Shown here: positions 14,295 through 23,720 of the stretch, piece by piece
How positions within the stretch are numbered: the first letter of the stretch is position 1
How the letters are laid out: each line of letters opens with the position of its first letter
Source of the DNA: Symbiodinium natans
Lineage: Eukaryota > Sar > Dinophyceae > Suessiales > Symbiodiniaceae
Direction of reading: 5' to 3'
DNA length: 64,000 bases
Assembly: GCA_905221605.1 (NCBI GenBank)
Contig: CAJNDS010000447.1
Span: 227,501-291,500, forward strand
The notes under the pieces: model-generated
What the model was told of the DNA's origin: nothing
Seen by the model: only the letters and a program-made list of their open reading frames with translations
Databases searched by the model: none
Made by a program: the position numbers and the translations under genes

Positions 14295-14321
14295 CAAGAA
14301 GGATTCTCGAGGCCCCTTAAC
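14295..14321 (-). CDS. Candidate micro-exon
   Basis: 27 nt between acceptor CCCCAG and donor TTG|GTACCC on the minus strand, nine codons VKGPRESFL in phase 0. Small, so chance is possible. Confidence 0.35.
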
Positions 14322-14439
14322 CTGGGGTCTTCCTAGCCCCAAACCCTAAATCCTAAACCCTAACCCTAAACGACAGCTCAGCCGGCGTTCGGATCGGAGA
14401 GATCCAGGGCTTAGAGTTTATGATTGGGGGGGGGGGGGG

Positions 14440-14561
14440 GGGGGGAATTGGGGTACCCTAAACCCTAAACCCTAAACCCTAAACCCTTTTATTGAGGTCT
14501 TTACTAGAAGGCGATCCTACTATTTGTGGGTCCATATTCGGGTCCCCTCATTACCGTAAAC
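14440..14561 (-). repeat. Family D element with inner telomere-like array, apparent intron
   Basis: On the minus strand it begins GTTTACGGTAATGAGGGGA exactly at an exon end. It carries the family core (GACCCACAAATAGTAGGAT) and then passes into TTTAGGG units (plus-strand CCCTAAA at 14455-14486). Related copies lie at 8703, 15369, 28025 and 49690. Confidence 0.5.
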
Positions 14562-14639
14562 CTCATCTTTCAGGCTCAAAGGGCTGAACTCCCAGGCGCG
14601 TCCCCGAAACCGCAGTTGAAGAGGTTTCGCGTCCCATCC
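14562..14639 (-). CDS. Candidate exon (26 codons, phase 0)
   Basis: Acceptor TTTAGGGCTAG is made of telomere-like sequence and the donor is GATGAG|GTTTACGG, the first bases of the family D element. Exactly 26 codons: GWDAKPLQLRFRGRAWEF followed by SPLSLKDE. Confidence 0.55.
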
Positions 14640-14730
14640 CTAGCCCTAAACTCCAAACCCTAAACCCTAGCCCTAAACCCTAAACCCTAGCCCTAAGCCC
14701 TAAACCCTAGACCCCCCTAAACCCTGAAAC

Positions 14731-14778
14731 CTTGAAGCCCAGGTGCGTCGGAAATCTCACACTGATTGGAGTAGGGGC
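14731..14778 (-). CDS. Candidate exon (16 codons, phase 0)
   Basis: Acceptor GTTCAG, donor AAG|GTTTCAGGG (a TTTAGGG-like donor), reading APTPISVRFPTHLGFK without a stop. Next to 14562-14639 in the same orientation. Confidence 0.5.
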
Positions 14779-15115
14779 CTGAACATGCAGGGGTTGAGGG
14801 CTTAGGGTTTCGGGTTTCGGGTTTAGGGTTTAGGGTTTAGGGTTTAGGGTTTCGGGTTTAGGGTTTAGGGTTTAGGGTTTTGGGTCTAGGGTTGCGGGTT
14901 CAGGGTCTAGAACCAGGCTTTGGGGTTCAGGGCGTAAGGCTTAGGGCCAACCGAAAGGCTCTCTGGGGTAGCCTATATTGTAGCATTGTATACTTTCTCG
15001 CTTTAATATCTAGGGGTTTAGGGTTTAGGGTTTAGGGTTTACGGTTGACGGTTTACGGTTTACGGTTCACGGTTTTGGGTTTTGGGTTTTGGGTTTAGGG
15101 TCGAATGCCTCTGTG

Positions 15116-15196
15116 CTACAGGGATGGTTTGGGTTTCGGATGCTCTGTGCAGAGCTTCTGCTGAACCATCAAGCTACATGATGCCACGCTAGAGTC
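15116..15196 (-). CDS. Candidate exon
   Basis: Acceptor TTGACAG, then DSSVASCSLMVQQKLCTE and an in-frame TAG at 15116-15118. It could be a terminal exon or may be spliced before the stop. Confidence 0.45.
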   Translation of the reverse strand, partial: DSSVASCSLMVQQKLCTEHPKPKPSL

Positions 15197-15368
15197 CTGT
15201 CAACATGCAAATCTCCCCAAACCCTAAAGTGTAAACCCGAAACCCTGAACCCTTAATCTCCAACTTCCGCACGGATCCCACAGGCCGAAACCCTGGATCA
15301 CTTACCCCAAGCCCTAAACCCTCAACCCACCATGCAAGCAGCCCTAGTCTAGTTTAAGGAAGATGGGG

Positions 15369-15455
15369 GGGTTTACGGAACTAAGGGGCCTGCCCCTACG
15401 ATAGACCCCCAAATAGTAGGATCCCCTTATGATGAGGGCCCAATAAGGTACCCCT
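15369..15455. repeat. Family D copy
   Basis: GTTTACGGAACTAAGGGGCC at the left and the TAGACCCCCAAATAGTAGGAT-type core as at 8730 and 49755. The right end runs into CCCTAAA. Confidence 0.5.
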
Positions 15456-15584
15456 AAACCCTAAACCCTAAAACTCTAAGCGCTAAACCCTCAACCCTAA
15501 ACCCTAAACCCTAAACCCTAAACCCTAAACCCACCATACAAGGAGCTTAGAGTTTAAGGACTATTCCTTCATTCAGGTGGTGTT

Positions 15585-15666
15585 TTAGTCCCTGGGTTGG
15601 CCTCAAGGCCGGCCGCAAATGCAAAGAATTTGGCCTCGGTGGCTCCTCGGCGCGCGCCACCAAGGG
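15585..15666 (-). CDS. Candidate exon
   Basis: Minus-strand frame with RRGATEAKFFAFAAGLEA, alanine-rich and helix-like, in a GC-rich unique island beside the 15664-15868 array. Confidence 0.45.
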
Positions 15667-15868
15667 GGTTTAGGGTTTAGGGTTTAGGGTTGAGGGTTGA
15701 GGGTTTAGGGTTAAGGGTTTAGGGTTTAGGGTTTAGGGTTTTTAGTTTTTAGGGTTGAGGGTTTAGGGTTGAGGGTTTAGGGTTTAGGGCTTAGGGCTTA
15801 GGGTTTAGGGTTTAGGGTTTAGGGTTTAGGGTTTAGGGTTTAGGGTTTAGGGTTTAGGGTTTAGGGTG
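15664..15868. repeat. TTTAGGG array
   Basis: Heptamers with GGGTTGA and TTTTTAG variants, pure after 15800. Confidence 0.95.
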
Positions 15869-15943
15869 TTCGCCAAACTCCCGACATGTTTGGGATTGGG
15901 AAATTTGGGGCTATGCTTTTTACAATGATGGCACCGTGGCCCC
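15868..15943 (-). CDS. Candidate exon
   Basis: The island between two telomere-like arrays reads HGAIIVKSIAPNFPIPNM then SGVWRT on the minus strand. Splice sites lie at the array edges. Confidence 0.45.
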
Positions 15944-16124
15944 CTAAACAGCCCTAAACCCTAAACATCCCTAAACCCTAAACCCTAAACCCTAAACCCT
16001 AAACCCTAATCCCTAAACCCTAAACCAACGGTCTGAAGCTCCCGTGCATTCCCCGGGGCCCTCAGCTTCAGAGCCCATCCTAAACCCTACTGAAGATTCC
16101 ACCATATTCACCTTGAAATTGTTT

Positions 16125-16225
16125 AGGGTTTAGGGTTTGGGGTTTGGGGTTTAGGGTTTAGGGTTTAGGGTTTAGGGTTTAGGGTTTAGGGTTTAGGGTT
16201 TAGGGTTTAGGGTTTAGGGTTTCCT
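16125..16225. repeat. TTTAGGG array
   Basis: About 14 heptamers. Confidence 0.95.
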
Positions 16226-16243
16226 ACTGCAAGAAAGTACTAC

Positions 16244-16355
16244 CTGATTATGGTCATACTGGTTGATGAGTCTTTTAGCCGTTGTAGGAAAAACCATGGC
16301 ATTTGATGCAATACTCCTTCAAGGCATTCACTTTGCCAAAAGCACATGGTAGTCG
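16244..16355 (-). CDS. Candidate exon (112 nt)
   Basis: Acceptor TTTTGAG, donor ATCAG|GTAGTACTT. Reads MCFWQSECLEGVLHQMPW then FFLQRLKDSSTSMTII. No other minus frame stays open across it. Confidence 0.5.
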
Positions 16356-16471
16356 CTCAAAACACCTGTAATCACCACAAACCCTAAACTCCAAACCCTA
16401 AACCCTAAACCCCAAACCCTAAACCCTAAACCCTAAACCCCAAACCCTAAACCCTTAACCCTTAACCCTAA

Positions 16472-16540
16472 ATCAAAGGTAGGTTCCATTTTAAGCAAGA
16501 ATTCCCCATTTCAGGGATTGTCTTCCCAATGGTCCTTTAG
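16472..16540 (-). CDS. Candidate exon
   Basis: Minus strand reads TIGKTIPEMGNSCLKWNL. The exon borders lie in flanking telomere-like units. Confidence 0.4.
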
Positions 16541-16750
16541 GGTTTAGGGTTTAGGGTTAGGGTTTAGGGTTTAGGGTTTAGGGTTTAGGGTTTAGGGTTT
16601 AGGGTTTAGGGTTTATAGGGTTTATAGGGTTTATAGGGTTTAGGGTTTAGGGTTTAGGGTTTAGGGTTTAGGGTTTAGGGTTCAGGGTTTAGGGTTTAGG
16701 GTTTAGGGTTTAGGGTTTAGGGCCTAGGGTGTAGGGTTTAGGGTTTTGGG
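16536..16750. repeat. TTTAGGG array with TTTATAGGG variants
   Basis: Pure heptamers, then three GGGTTTATA units at 16610-16640, then pure again. Confidence 0.95.
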
Positions 16751-16764
16751 AAGCCGCTTTGGTT

Positions 16765-16885
16765 GCTCTACTGTAAAGATTGCACTGTAGGGGCCTTAAT
16801 GATTAGAACTGGGTTTGTGGGGCTATTAAAATATACTTGTATAGTGAACGTACCTATCAGTATCCGACCCCTATATGACCCGTCC
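16765..16885 (-). repeat. Family B foldback, apparent 3' part of an intron
   Basis: Shares ACTGTAGGGGCCTTAAT with the reverse edge at 54985. On the minus strand it ends CAATCTTTACAG followed by an open stretch RATKAAS, so its end can serve as an acceptor. Confidence 0.45.
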
Positions 16886-16956
16886 CCCCCCCCCCCCCCC
16901 CCCGGCCCCCGAGCCACCCTAAACCCCAAACCCCAAACCCTAAACCCCTAAACCCC

Positions 16957-17068
16957 TAAAGGGCCCAAGGCACGTGCAGGAAGATTGTGTATGAACACAT
17001 GCCGCACGCCGTCCCACACGGGGTCCTACAGGCTGGGGCATCGGGGCGCAAGGTTTTCCAGTTCCGGG
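16957..17068 (-). CDS. Candidate exon
   Basis: About 37 codons open on the minus strand (LKARNWKTLRPDAPACRT, PCGTACGMCSYTIFLHV). A second minus frame (PESPELENLAPRCPS) ends at a possible donor CCT|GTAGGA. Confidence 0.45.
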
Positions 17069-17149
17069 CTTTCAGGTTCCTAAACCCTAAACCCTAAACC
17101 CTAAACCCTAAACCCCAAATCCTAAACCCTAAACCCAGGTTGTTTTATG

Positions 17150-17400
17150 ATTTGGTTCTTTGGTTTAGTGCGCTTCGGCTTGTTGGGGCTCTTCGGGCTG
17201 TTAGGCGTTTGGTGCCACTGAAGGTTTCTTTTAGGGCTTTGGGTGTGTAAGGCGTTAAGCTTGTTTTGGGGTCTTATAACAGGGGCATTAAGGGTTTCCT
17301 CGATTTGGGAAGGCGTTTAGGGTGCAAACAGTTTAAGACGTAGGATTCTAACTTTTGAGGGTTTAGGGTGTTCGGGGGGCCTTAGGTTATTGAGGGCGTT
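17150..17400. other. T/G-rich spacer, no gene seen
   Basis: Degenerate TTTAGGG-like text with TTGTTTTGGGG and TTCGGGC pieces. Probably eroded intron. Confidence 0.5.
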
Positions 17401-17675
17401 TCGGGGGTTTGGGGTTTGGGGTTTAGGGTTTAGGGTTTAGGGTTTAGGGTTTAGGGTTTAGGGTTTAGGGTTTAGGGAGTGTGGGGTTTTCAACACGTCC
17501 GTATCTGGGCCAGGCCCTTATCTTGAGGACGGCACCAGGTTGATGCCGAAGCCCACGGATCACCAATCTCCAGGCCGAAACCCCTAAACCCTAGGGCTTA
17601 GGGTTTAGGGTTTAGGGTTTAGGGTTTAGGGTTTAGGGTTTAGGGTTTAGGGTTTAGGGTTTAGGGTTTGGGGCT
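17400..17675. repeat. Two TTTAGGG arrays around an exon island
   Basis: Heptamer blocks at 17408-17475 and 17592-17668 flank the unique island 17480-17585. Confidence 0.9.
17488..17573 (-). CDS. Candidate exon
   Basis: Minus-strand frame LEIGDPWASASTWCRPQD then KGLAQIRTC to a TGA. Acceptor near TTTCGGCCTGGAG is unclear. Confidence 0.45.
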
Positions 17676-18207
17676 TTATTATGGGGTTCTTAAGGGACGG
17701 GGTTCAAGGGGGGTAGGTACCTAGCGAACCTAGGGGAGCCTTCGGGAGTATTAGGGAGTAATAGGCAAACCCTAAACCCTAAACCCTAAACCCTAAACCC
17801 TAAACCCTAAACCCTAATGAACCCCCTCCCTTAAGAAGGCTACTGTATAACTTTAGGTTCCCGAGGTGGGTCGCCGCCCAACAACCCCCAGCGTGTGCGT
17901 GCTGTGTGCAACGTGTGTAGTGTGTCGTGTCTGTTGACGTAGTCGGCCTCTGGTGTGCGGCATGTGTGGTGTTCGCATCTGTGATGTCGTGGAGTATGCC
18001 TGGGCGCGTGCGGCTTGTGCATAATTTTCGTGTCTGTGGTGTCTGTGGTATGCGGCGTGGGTGGCGTTCATGTATGCGATGTCGCGGTGTATGTGATGTG
18101 TCAGTGGTGTGTGGGGAAAGCCTAAACCCTCAAACCCCTACAGCCATGAACCTTCAACCCGAACCCTAAACCCTAAACCCTAAACCAAAAACCCTAAACC
18201 CACACAC

Positions 18208-18294
18208 CAGGCCTCAGGCGGAACGCCTTGAAATCCACCAGGCACTTGAATAGCGTGGCTATGACCTTGCTCTTGTCCTGGTTCTGGGCAGGGA
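18208..18294 (-). CDS. Candidate exon (87 nt), strong splice sites
   Basis: Acceptor AGTTTTCTCAG with a pyrimidine tract, donor CCTG|GTGTGTGG. Reads PAQNQDKSKVIATLFKCL then VDFKAFRLRP. One of the clearest exons of the window. No family recognised. Confidence 0.6.
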
Positions 18295-18538
18295 CTGAGA
18301 AAACTTAGGGCTTTGGGGGTTGTGGGGTTTAGTGGTTTAGGGGTTGTAAGGGTTTAGGGTTTAGGGTTTAGGGCCGTAGGGTTTAGGGTTTTGAGGGTTT
18401 AGAGCTCGAGGGTTTCAGATCGTTCCTTGCAAAACTTGAGGTGTTTTAGCTAACCCTACCCCCCCCCCATCCCCCACAGCAGAGCTAAGGGGCTTAGGGC
18501 GGCTGAAGCTTTCTGAGGGGTTGAGGCGTAGGAGATAC

Positions 18539-18614
18539 GTCCCATGGGCAGATGGGTTCGTGGGGCTTAAGGCGAAGGTAGGGCTTCAGGCAACTCCGAA
18601 GACTCCGGGGGGCT
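18539..18614 (-). CDS. Candidate exon
   Basis: Acceptor AACTACAG, donor GGGAC|GTATCTCC. Reads PRSLRSCLKPYLRLKPHE then PICPWD. Confidence 0.5.
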
Positions 18615-18746
18615 CTGTAGTTGCGATTTCGGGTTTAGGGCTTAGGGTTTTGGGTTTGGGGTTTAGGGTTTAAGGTTCGGGTTTAGGGTTTAGGGTTTCG
18701 GGTTTAGGGCTTAGGGTTTCCTGGTTTCTGGGAAGCCTGAACTAAC

Positions 18747-18788
18747 CCGAAGCCCATCGTCAAAGTCGAGATCCGAACTCCTCCGGGG
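18747..18788 (-). CDS. Candidate exon (14 codons)
   Basis: Acceptor CCCAAG at the end of a CCCTAAA block (coding strand), donor CTTCGG|GTTAGTTC. Reads PRRSSDLDFDDGLR. Confidence 0.5.
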
Positions 18789-18789
18789 C

Positions 18790-18890
18790 TTGGGTTTAGG
18801 GTTTAGGGTTTAGGGTTTAGGGTTTAAGGTTTAGGGTTTAGGGTTTAGGGTTTAGGGTTTAGGGTTTGGGGTTTAGGGTTTACGGGCTTA
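18790..18890. repeat. TTTAGGG array
   Basis: About 14 heptamers between the exon at 18747-18788 and foldback A copy 3. Confidence 0.95.
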
Positions 18891-18908
18891 GAGGTTTAGG
18901 GCTTGGGT

Positions 18909-19010
18909 TGGGATGTTCCCCCTTACACTAACAGTCCTTGATAGGGAGTGTCGTACCCCCTTCTCTAATCCCGATGAAGGACTGATAGGATAAGGGGGAA
19001 CATCCCAAGT
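18909..19010. repeat. Foldback family A copy 3
   Basis: Left arm TTGGGATGTTCCCCCTTACA, right arm read back CTTGGGATGTTCCCCCTTAT. Both have the CAGTCC-type core and the centre is CGTACCCCCTTCT. Confidence 0.75.
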
Positions 19011-19283
19011 TTGTTGTTTGGAGGCCTCTTGCGCATTTTGTGCACCCTCAATCCTAAACCCTAAACCCTAAACCCTAAACCCTAAACCCTAAACCCTCCT
19101 ACCTTCCTAAACCCTAAACCCTAAACCCTAAACCCTAAACCCTAAACCCAAAACGTATGGTACTGCTTTGGGGAGTCCGAGGAAGCCCGAAGCCCAACAC
19201 GCTCCAAGCGCCAGCTCACTTGGCATTTTTCGATGTAGGGAACCCTTATGTACCCGCCCCCCCCACAAAAGAAATTGACTCTA

Positions 19284-19408
19284 ACTATATATGTATATAT
19301 ATATATATATATATATACATATACATATGTATATATATATATATAGATATATATAGGTTTGATATATATATATATATATATATAAGTTATATATATCTAT
19401 ATGTCTAT
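19284..19408. repeat. (AT)n microsatellite
   Basis: ATATATGTATATAT repeats broken by GATATATATAGG and a second AT run. Confidence 0.95.
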
Positions 19409-19466
19409 ATAAAACCTTGAACTTGATGATCCTTATGGGAACCCCAAAAAGGGCCCACAACCCTAC

Positions 19467-19580
19467 CTTCGCAATCCCCCGGACTTCGGCGTTTCTTTGT
19501 GCTGGCAGGCGTCCCCTGTCTGGCCCCTTGGGAGGAGCGGTTCGCGAGGGCGCCGCCATGGGGCGGTGGGTGCCACACAG
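19467..19580 (-). CDS. Candidate exon (38 codons, phase 0)
   Basis: Acceptor GGGTTAG (telomere-like) and donor GCGAAG|GTAGGG. Exactly 38 codons including MAAPSRTAPPKGPDRGRL and PAQRNAEVRGIAK. Confidence 0.55.
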
Positions 19581-19589
19581 CTAACCCTA

Positions 19590-19676
19590 GGGTCCAGTCC
19601 ACAAACCAGAAGGACAGGATTTCAGGGCCTGCGCGTTTGGGGGGGCTTCTTGAGGGGAGTTTCGTGGCGCAGCTGG
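19590..19676 (-). CDS. Candidate exon
   Basis: Acceptor TACCCCAG, then APRNSPQEAPPNAQALKS and CPSGLWTGP to a TAG. Lies just upstream of 19467-19580 in the coding direction. Confidence 0.4.
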
Positions 19677-19831
19677 GGTAATTAAGATACTTCGCAAGAT
19701 GAGGCGAGGGGTGTGGCGGGCTGGGGGGAAAGCTTCAGATGTTTCGCGCTCAAAGCTCTGACCTTTATACTGCGCGCTCCAGAGCCACGTGCCCGTCGCC
19801 GGCGAAAGTGACAAGTGAGCGCGGTACTTAC

Positions 19832-19874
19832 CGGCAGCTCATGACAGGCATGGCATCCAGAGGTCGACGAAAGC
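19832..19874 (-). CDS. Candidate exon (43 nt)
   Basis: Telomere-like acceptor GTTTAG and consensus donor CTGCCG|GTAAGTACC. Reads LSSTSGCHACHELP with a CHAC motif. Confidence 0.55.
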
Positions 19875-19958
19875 CTAAACTCCAAACCCTCAACCCACCC
19901 CACCACACCCCTCCCCTGTCACACACCTACACACACACTCTCTCAAGTTGCTGAACAC

Positions 19959-19996
19959 CTCTTGGGGACATCCGCCGAGATGGCAAAGTGGTACTG
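19959..19996 (-). CDS. Candidate exon
   Basis: Follows 20025-20191 after a 25-30 nt gap beginning GTAACATTTCCC and ending GCCAGCAG. Reads YHFAISADVPKR in one frame, donor AAGAG|GTGTTC. An alternative frame is open, so the phase is unsure. Confidence 0.4.
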
Positions 19997-20024
19997 CTGG
20001 CAGGTGTCGTGAGGGAAATGTTAC

Positions 20025-20191
20025 ATGTGTGTGAAGCGCAAGCAGCTGTACGGACAGCAGTGAAGATAAGACCAAAACAGTACGGTTTCCGTCCAGTCTA
20101 CGAGCACCGCTCGAGGAATAGCGTCCGTGTACCCGCAGGTGCCTCGCGTGCGTCGATCGTGCAAGTCGATGTACTTTAAACGTACGAACCG
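20025..20191 (-). CDS. Candidate exon (167 nt, longest clear exon)
   Basis: Acceptor AACACCAG, donor CACAT|GTAACATTT. Reads RFVRLKYIDLHDRRTRGT, CGYTDAIPRAVLVDWTE, TVLFWSYLHCCPYSCLRF. Ends in an aromatic, cysteine-rich hydrophobic stretch. No family recognised. Confidence 0.55.
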
Positions 20192-20257
20192 CTGGTGTTG
20201 GCACACTACCCTAAACCCTAAACCCTAAACCCTAAACCCTGTTTGGGGAATTTTCAC

Positions 20258-20365
20258 CCCAATCCAAAGCCTGGGGTCTTGGACTTCGGGCTGAGGATTT
20301 TGGGACCAGCACCAAAAGCTGCCGCTCAGTAGCACTGGCAGAAGGGCATCGGCAACAGTACTTAC
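20258..20365 (-). CDS. Candidate exon (36 codons, phase 0)
   Basis: Acceptor AACCTTAG, donor ATTGGG|GTGAAAAT. Reads VSTVADALLPVLLSGSFW then CWSQNPQPEVQDPRLWIG. The first half is hydrophobic. Confidence 0.55.
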
Positions 20366-20409
20366 CTAAGGTTAAGAACCCTAAACCCCTAAACCCTAAA
20401 CCCTAAACC

Positions 20410-20492
20410 CTCGACCCCTGTAAGGAACTGTGAGCATGGGTCGTGGTGATGCGCAGGGCAACCACGGGATAGAGGCCACAAAGCAAGAATTT
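20410..20492 (-). CDS. Candidate exon
   Basis: Minus-strand frame SKFLLCGLYPVVALRITT then THAHSSLQG. Flanked by a CCCTAAA block. Confidence 0.45.
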
Positions 20493-20561
20493 GGAATTAG
20501 GGTTTCGGGACTGGGTCTATGCGCCTGAGTCTCAATGCAGCAAGGTCTGCCTGTTTCTAAC

Positions 20562-20636
20562 TAGCCCGAACCGAATCTCGTGGACCCCAATTGTACTATG
20601 TTCCGTGCTTCATGCAGCTGCAGCACATGCGACACA
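20562..20636 (-). CDS. Candidate exon
   Basis: SHVLQLHEARNIVQLGST then RFGSG on the minus strand. Possible internal acceptor CTGCAG. Confidence 0.45.
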
Positions 20637-20761
20637 CAGGGTTTAGGGTTTGGGGTTTAGGGTTTCGGGTTTACGGAAAAGAAAAGGAACTTCTGCTTAT
20701 AACCCTTCCGCGGATCCTTAGCAAATCCTTTTCCTAAACGCTGAAACCCCAAACCACAAAC

Positions 20762-20859
20762 CTCAACTCCAGACAGCAAGCTGGCCCTCTGAAAACATGT
20801 TCCTGAAGATCTATCTTCGCAAACCCAAAACGGGAGAAAAATTGTAGAATATATGCTAC
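20762..20859 (-). CDS. Candidate exon (98 nt)
   Basis: Acceptor GGGTTCAG, donor TTGAG|GTTTGTGG (telomere-like donor). Reads VAYILQFFSRFGFAKIDL, QEHVFRGPACCLELR. Confidence 0.55.
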
Positions 20860-21002
20860 CTGAACCCTCAACCCTAAACCCTCAACCCTAAACCCAAAGC
20901 TTAAGCCTCGGTATCCTGCCTGAATGCGTCTTTCCAAACCAGAGTCAGGCCTGGGAAACGCACAGCGAAAACTGACGAACGGTTCCCGGGTCCTTGGGTT
21001 TG

Positions 21003-21052
21003 GGGGATTTAGGGTTTAGGGTTTAGGGTTTAGGGTTTAGGGTTTAGGGTTA
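21003..21052. repeat. TTTAGGG array
   Basis: Seven heptamers. Confidence 0.9.
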
Positions 21053-21149
21053 GAGAGGAAAAGAAAGGGCGCTTGGCGCAGACGGTGGAGGTGCTTTTTG
21101 TTTCTCCTCGGTGCGGCCGGGGCCCTGCTTTCCTCCCAGGTATCGCGCT

Positions 21150-21410
21150 CTATTCTATCTTCTTTGTATCTTGTTTAAGGAATTCCACGAAGAATGAAAT
21201 GACACTTTTCCTTGCATTGTTAGTAAAGACTTTTCCGGCAGGTCTAAGTGTGACTCCATCAACATTCGGCTCTGCTGCCGGCTCTGGCTCAAAGAGAACT
21301 GCATCGCCTGTGCCTAGGAACCTGGTCTGGAACCTGCTCAAGAACCCGTCCACCAGAACCCCCTCCTCCACGGATACCTCTGGACCCCTGTTCCGGGCCC
21401 GCTCCGATCT
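21150..21410 (-). CDS. Hypothetical coding segment
   Basis: A 70-codon minus frame with FLSRFQTRFLGTGDAVLF, EPEPAAEPNVDGVTL, RPAGKVFTNNARKSVISF to a TAG, with the composition of a real soluble protein. An AG before GTTCCTAGGC may be an internal acceptor. Lies in a long non-repetitive AT-richer tract (21.0-21.7 kb). Confidence 0.45.
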   Translation of the reverse strand, partial: RSERARNRGPEVSVEEGVLVDGFLSRFQTRFLGTGDAVLFEPEPAAEPNVDGVTLRPAGKVFTNNARKSVISFFVEFLKQDTKKIE

Positions 21411-21706
21411 GCTCCGACGCTAAACGGGCTGAAGGCCCCAAAGCTCAAGTCGGGGACAAACTCTGTCTTGTAACCATGAAATGGACAGAATGAATTGCAT
21501 GGTAATCGCGGCAGTAAAACTTGTTGGAAACTGAACTTTGGAATGTCTTTGAATACAAACATTTCTCATCTTACTCAACACCAGATTGTCAAATTCAACG
21601 AAGTTACATGGCTGTTTTAGACGCGTTTGCAAAATATATCCTTTCACAATACTATCATGGAATTCTTTGATGTTTTCAATGTGGTTAAATGAAATGGGCA
21701 GCGATT

Positions 21707-21862
21707 TTTTTCTTATGCTCCCCCCGCTTTTTCTTATGCGATCTGCCCCGGCGATTTTTTTCTTATGCTCTGCCACTTTTTTATTTATGCTCTCCCCCCC
21801 CCCTTATGCTGGAAAGCTGAAGGTGCTTTTTTTTATGCTACAGATGTCGGGGGGTTATGCTA
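21707..21862 (-). repeat. AGCATAA ~21-bp repeat, reverse arm
   Basis: Six or so degenerate units read on the minus strand as AGCATAAGAAAAAAATCGC and relatives. The same repeat lies in the opposite orientation at 22798-22992. Confidence 0.7.
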
Positions 21863-21932
21863 TCGGTTTCCCCCCCGAACCCTTGAAATTCTGAAATTCT
21901 GGAGGTCTAGAACCCTCTGAAGAGCGCTTAAA

Positions 21933-21998
21933 GCTGATACAACGACGAGCAGTTCGAACACAAGTACTCGCCCCCTCTGCCAAGCCCCTGCAAGCGCT
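21933..21998 (-). CDS. Candidate exon with a CxxC pair
   Basis: Acceptor AGCTGCAG, frame GLGRGGEYLCSNCSSLYQL up to TAA. CSNC could be half of a zinc ribbon. Splice donor not fixed. Confidence 0.4.
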
Positions 21999-22029
21999 GC
22001 AGCTGAGGGCCAAACCTCGGCACCAGAGG

Positions 22030-22175
22030 TACAGCGTGCGTGGGTGCGTGCGTACGTGCGTTCGTGCGTGCGTGCCTGCGTGCGCGCACGTGTGTGCATG
22101 TGCGTGTGCACGGGACGGGGGCCCGGACTTCACAGGGCGTAATGCACGTGCGCGTGCGTATGTGCGCGTGTGCAT
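22030..22175. repeat. GTGC/GCGT microsatellite
   Basis: GTGCGTGCGT units at 22036-22110 and again at 22145-22175, separated by GGACGGGGGCCC. Confidence 0.9.
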
Positions 22176-22599
22176 TTACTACGCGTCATCTTTTATGCGT
22201 GAGCCGAAACTTCCGGCCGCTTTCGTGCATCTACGCTGCGATTTCCCAAACTTCTTTCGAGTGCTATCGTGCTGAGTTTATATACCTCTTCGTTTCTGTT
22301 GCTTAGACTTTCATGTAACCTTGACAGAAACCACAATTTCTATTCATCTCTCAACCTACTTTACCCTGGCCCCTAACCCTGAACCCTGTAACGACATCAC
22401 CACAGAGCACTGGCCCGCTGACCTGATGGGATCAAGTTTATGAGTTCAGGGTTCAGCTCGAAAGTTGAAAGCTTTATCAAGTTTGCAGATTCGGGTTGCT
22501 TGCGCTTTGACGATGCCGTCGCCTAAGAAAGAAGATACATAACTGTATAACTGTATAAAGCTCGGAGGGGGCAGGGATGCCTCAATGGGAAGCGGTTGT

Positions 22600-22736
22600 A
22601 AACGTGGAGGGGGTGGGGAGGGATGGGGGGGGGTTGGGGGGGGGGGGAAGGGGAGGGGGGGACTTTGGGTTGAGGGGGGCTGGGAGGGGACGCGGAAAAA
22701 AAACGGGGGGGGGGGGGACGGGGGGGGGGGGGGGGT

Positions 22737-22772
<36 letters not shown>

Positions 22773-22797
22773 AGGGGGGGGGGGGGGGGGGGATGGG
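22600..22797 (+). repeat. G-run tract
   Basis: Nearly pure G in runs of up to about 30, with a few A, T or C. Potential G-quadruplex DNA on plus. Frames across it are poly-Gly or poly-Pro artefacts. Confidence 0.9.
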
Positions 22798-22992
22798 TGG
22801 GCATAACAGGAGGACGGATCAGCATAAAAAAAGGACAGGTCAGCATAAAGAAAAAACCGGTGAGGATAACGAGAGAAGTGGTAGCATAACCAAGGGATTC
22901 CGGAGCATAAAAAAGGGAACGGTGCAGCATAAGGGATCGGGACGGCTTCCGGGACACAGAGAATAAGAAAAAAAGCGCATAGCATAAGAAAA
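22798..22992 (+). repeat. AGCATAA ~21-bp repeat, forward arm
   Basis: Eight or nine units of the type AGCATAAAAAAAGGACAGGTC with a conserved AGCATAA start and a variable 12-14-bp tail. Inverted relative to 21707-21862, with the G-run tract between. Confidence 0.7.
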
Positions 22993-23229
22993 AAAAACAG
23001 CCCGAATGAAATTTTTTGTAAATCAGAATAGAGCATTAGAAAATGATATTTGTCCAACACGTAATCTTTGGGAGTCGAAACTAGGTCAATTCTTCATCTG
23101 AGACTGCATAGAATTTGAAAGTTGTTGTTGCTACTGTTGCTTGTTTGCTGTTTTTGTTTGCTGGACAACAATAAGTCTAAGTTGCAAACGCATATGTTGG
23201 CATCAAAGATACTATTTCAGAATCATGAG

Positions 23230-23720
23230 TCCACCCCTGAACCTCTAAACCCTAAACCCGAAACCACAAACCCGAAACCCTAAACCCTAAACCCTAAACC
23301 CTAAACAAGGCAACCCCCCCCCCCCCCCCCGCCCCCACAGCCCCGAAGCGCTGCGACACTCAAACCCCAACACCCCTGCACGAGTCTGAATAGAAAGGCC
23401 TAGCTTTAGGGTATAAGGTATTTGGGGTTTAGGGGTGCTTTTGGCACCCTGAACCCCAAACCCCAAACCCCAAACCCCGCACCCTAAACCCCAAACCCCA
23501 AACCCCAAACCCCAACCCCAGACCCCAAACCCCAAACTCCAAACCCTAAACCCTAAACCCTAAACCCGCAAACCCCAAACCCCAAACCCCAAACCCCAAA
23601 CCCCAAAACCCCAAACCCTAAACCCGAAACCCTAAACCCTAAACCCCCCCCAGACCCCAAACCCCAAACCCTAAACCCTAAACCCCAAACCCTAAACCCC
23701 AAACCCTAAACCCTAAACCC
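23230..23720. repeat. CCCTAAA and CCCCAAA arrays
   Basis: CCCTAAA at 23240-23307, a C-run, a short unique island, then CCCCAAA/CCCTAAA mixtures from 23450 to 23720. Confidence 0.9.

Noticed and set aside
17840-18115. His/Thr-rich frames near 17.9 kb
   Set aside because: Derived from a degenerate GTGTGCG/TGTGGTG microsatellite-like stretch.
22446-23060. Proline-rich 204-codon minus frame
   Set aside because: Its middle is the G-run tract and its ends are AGCATAA repeats. No independent support.
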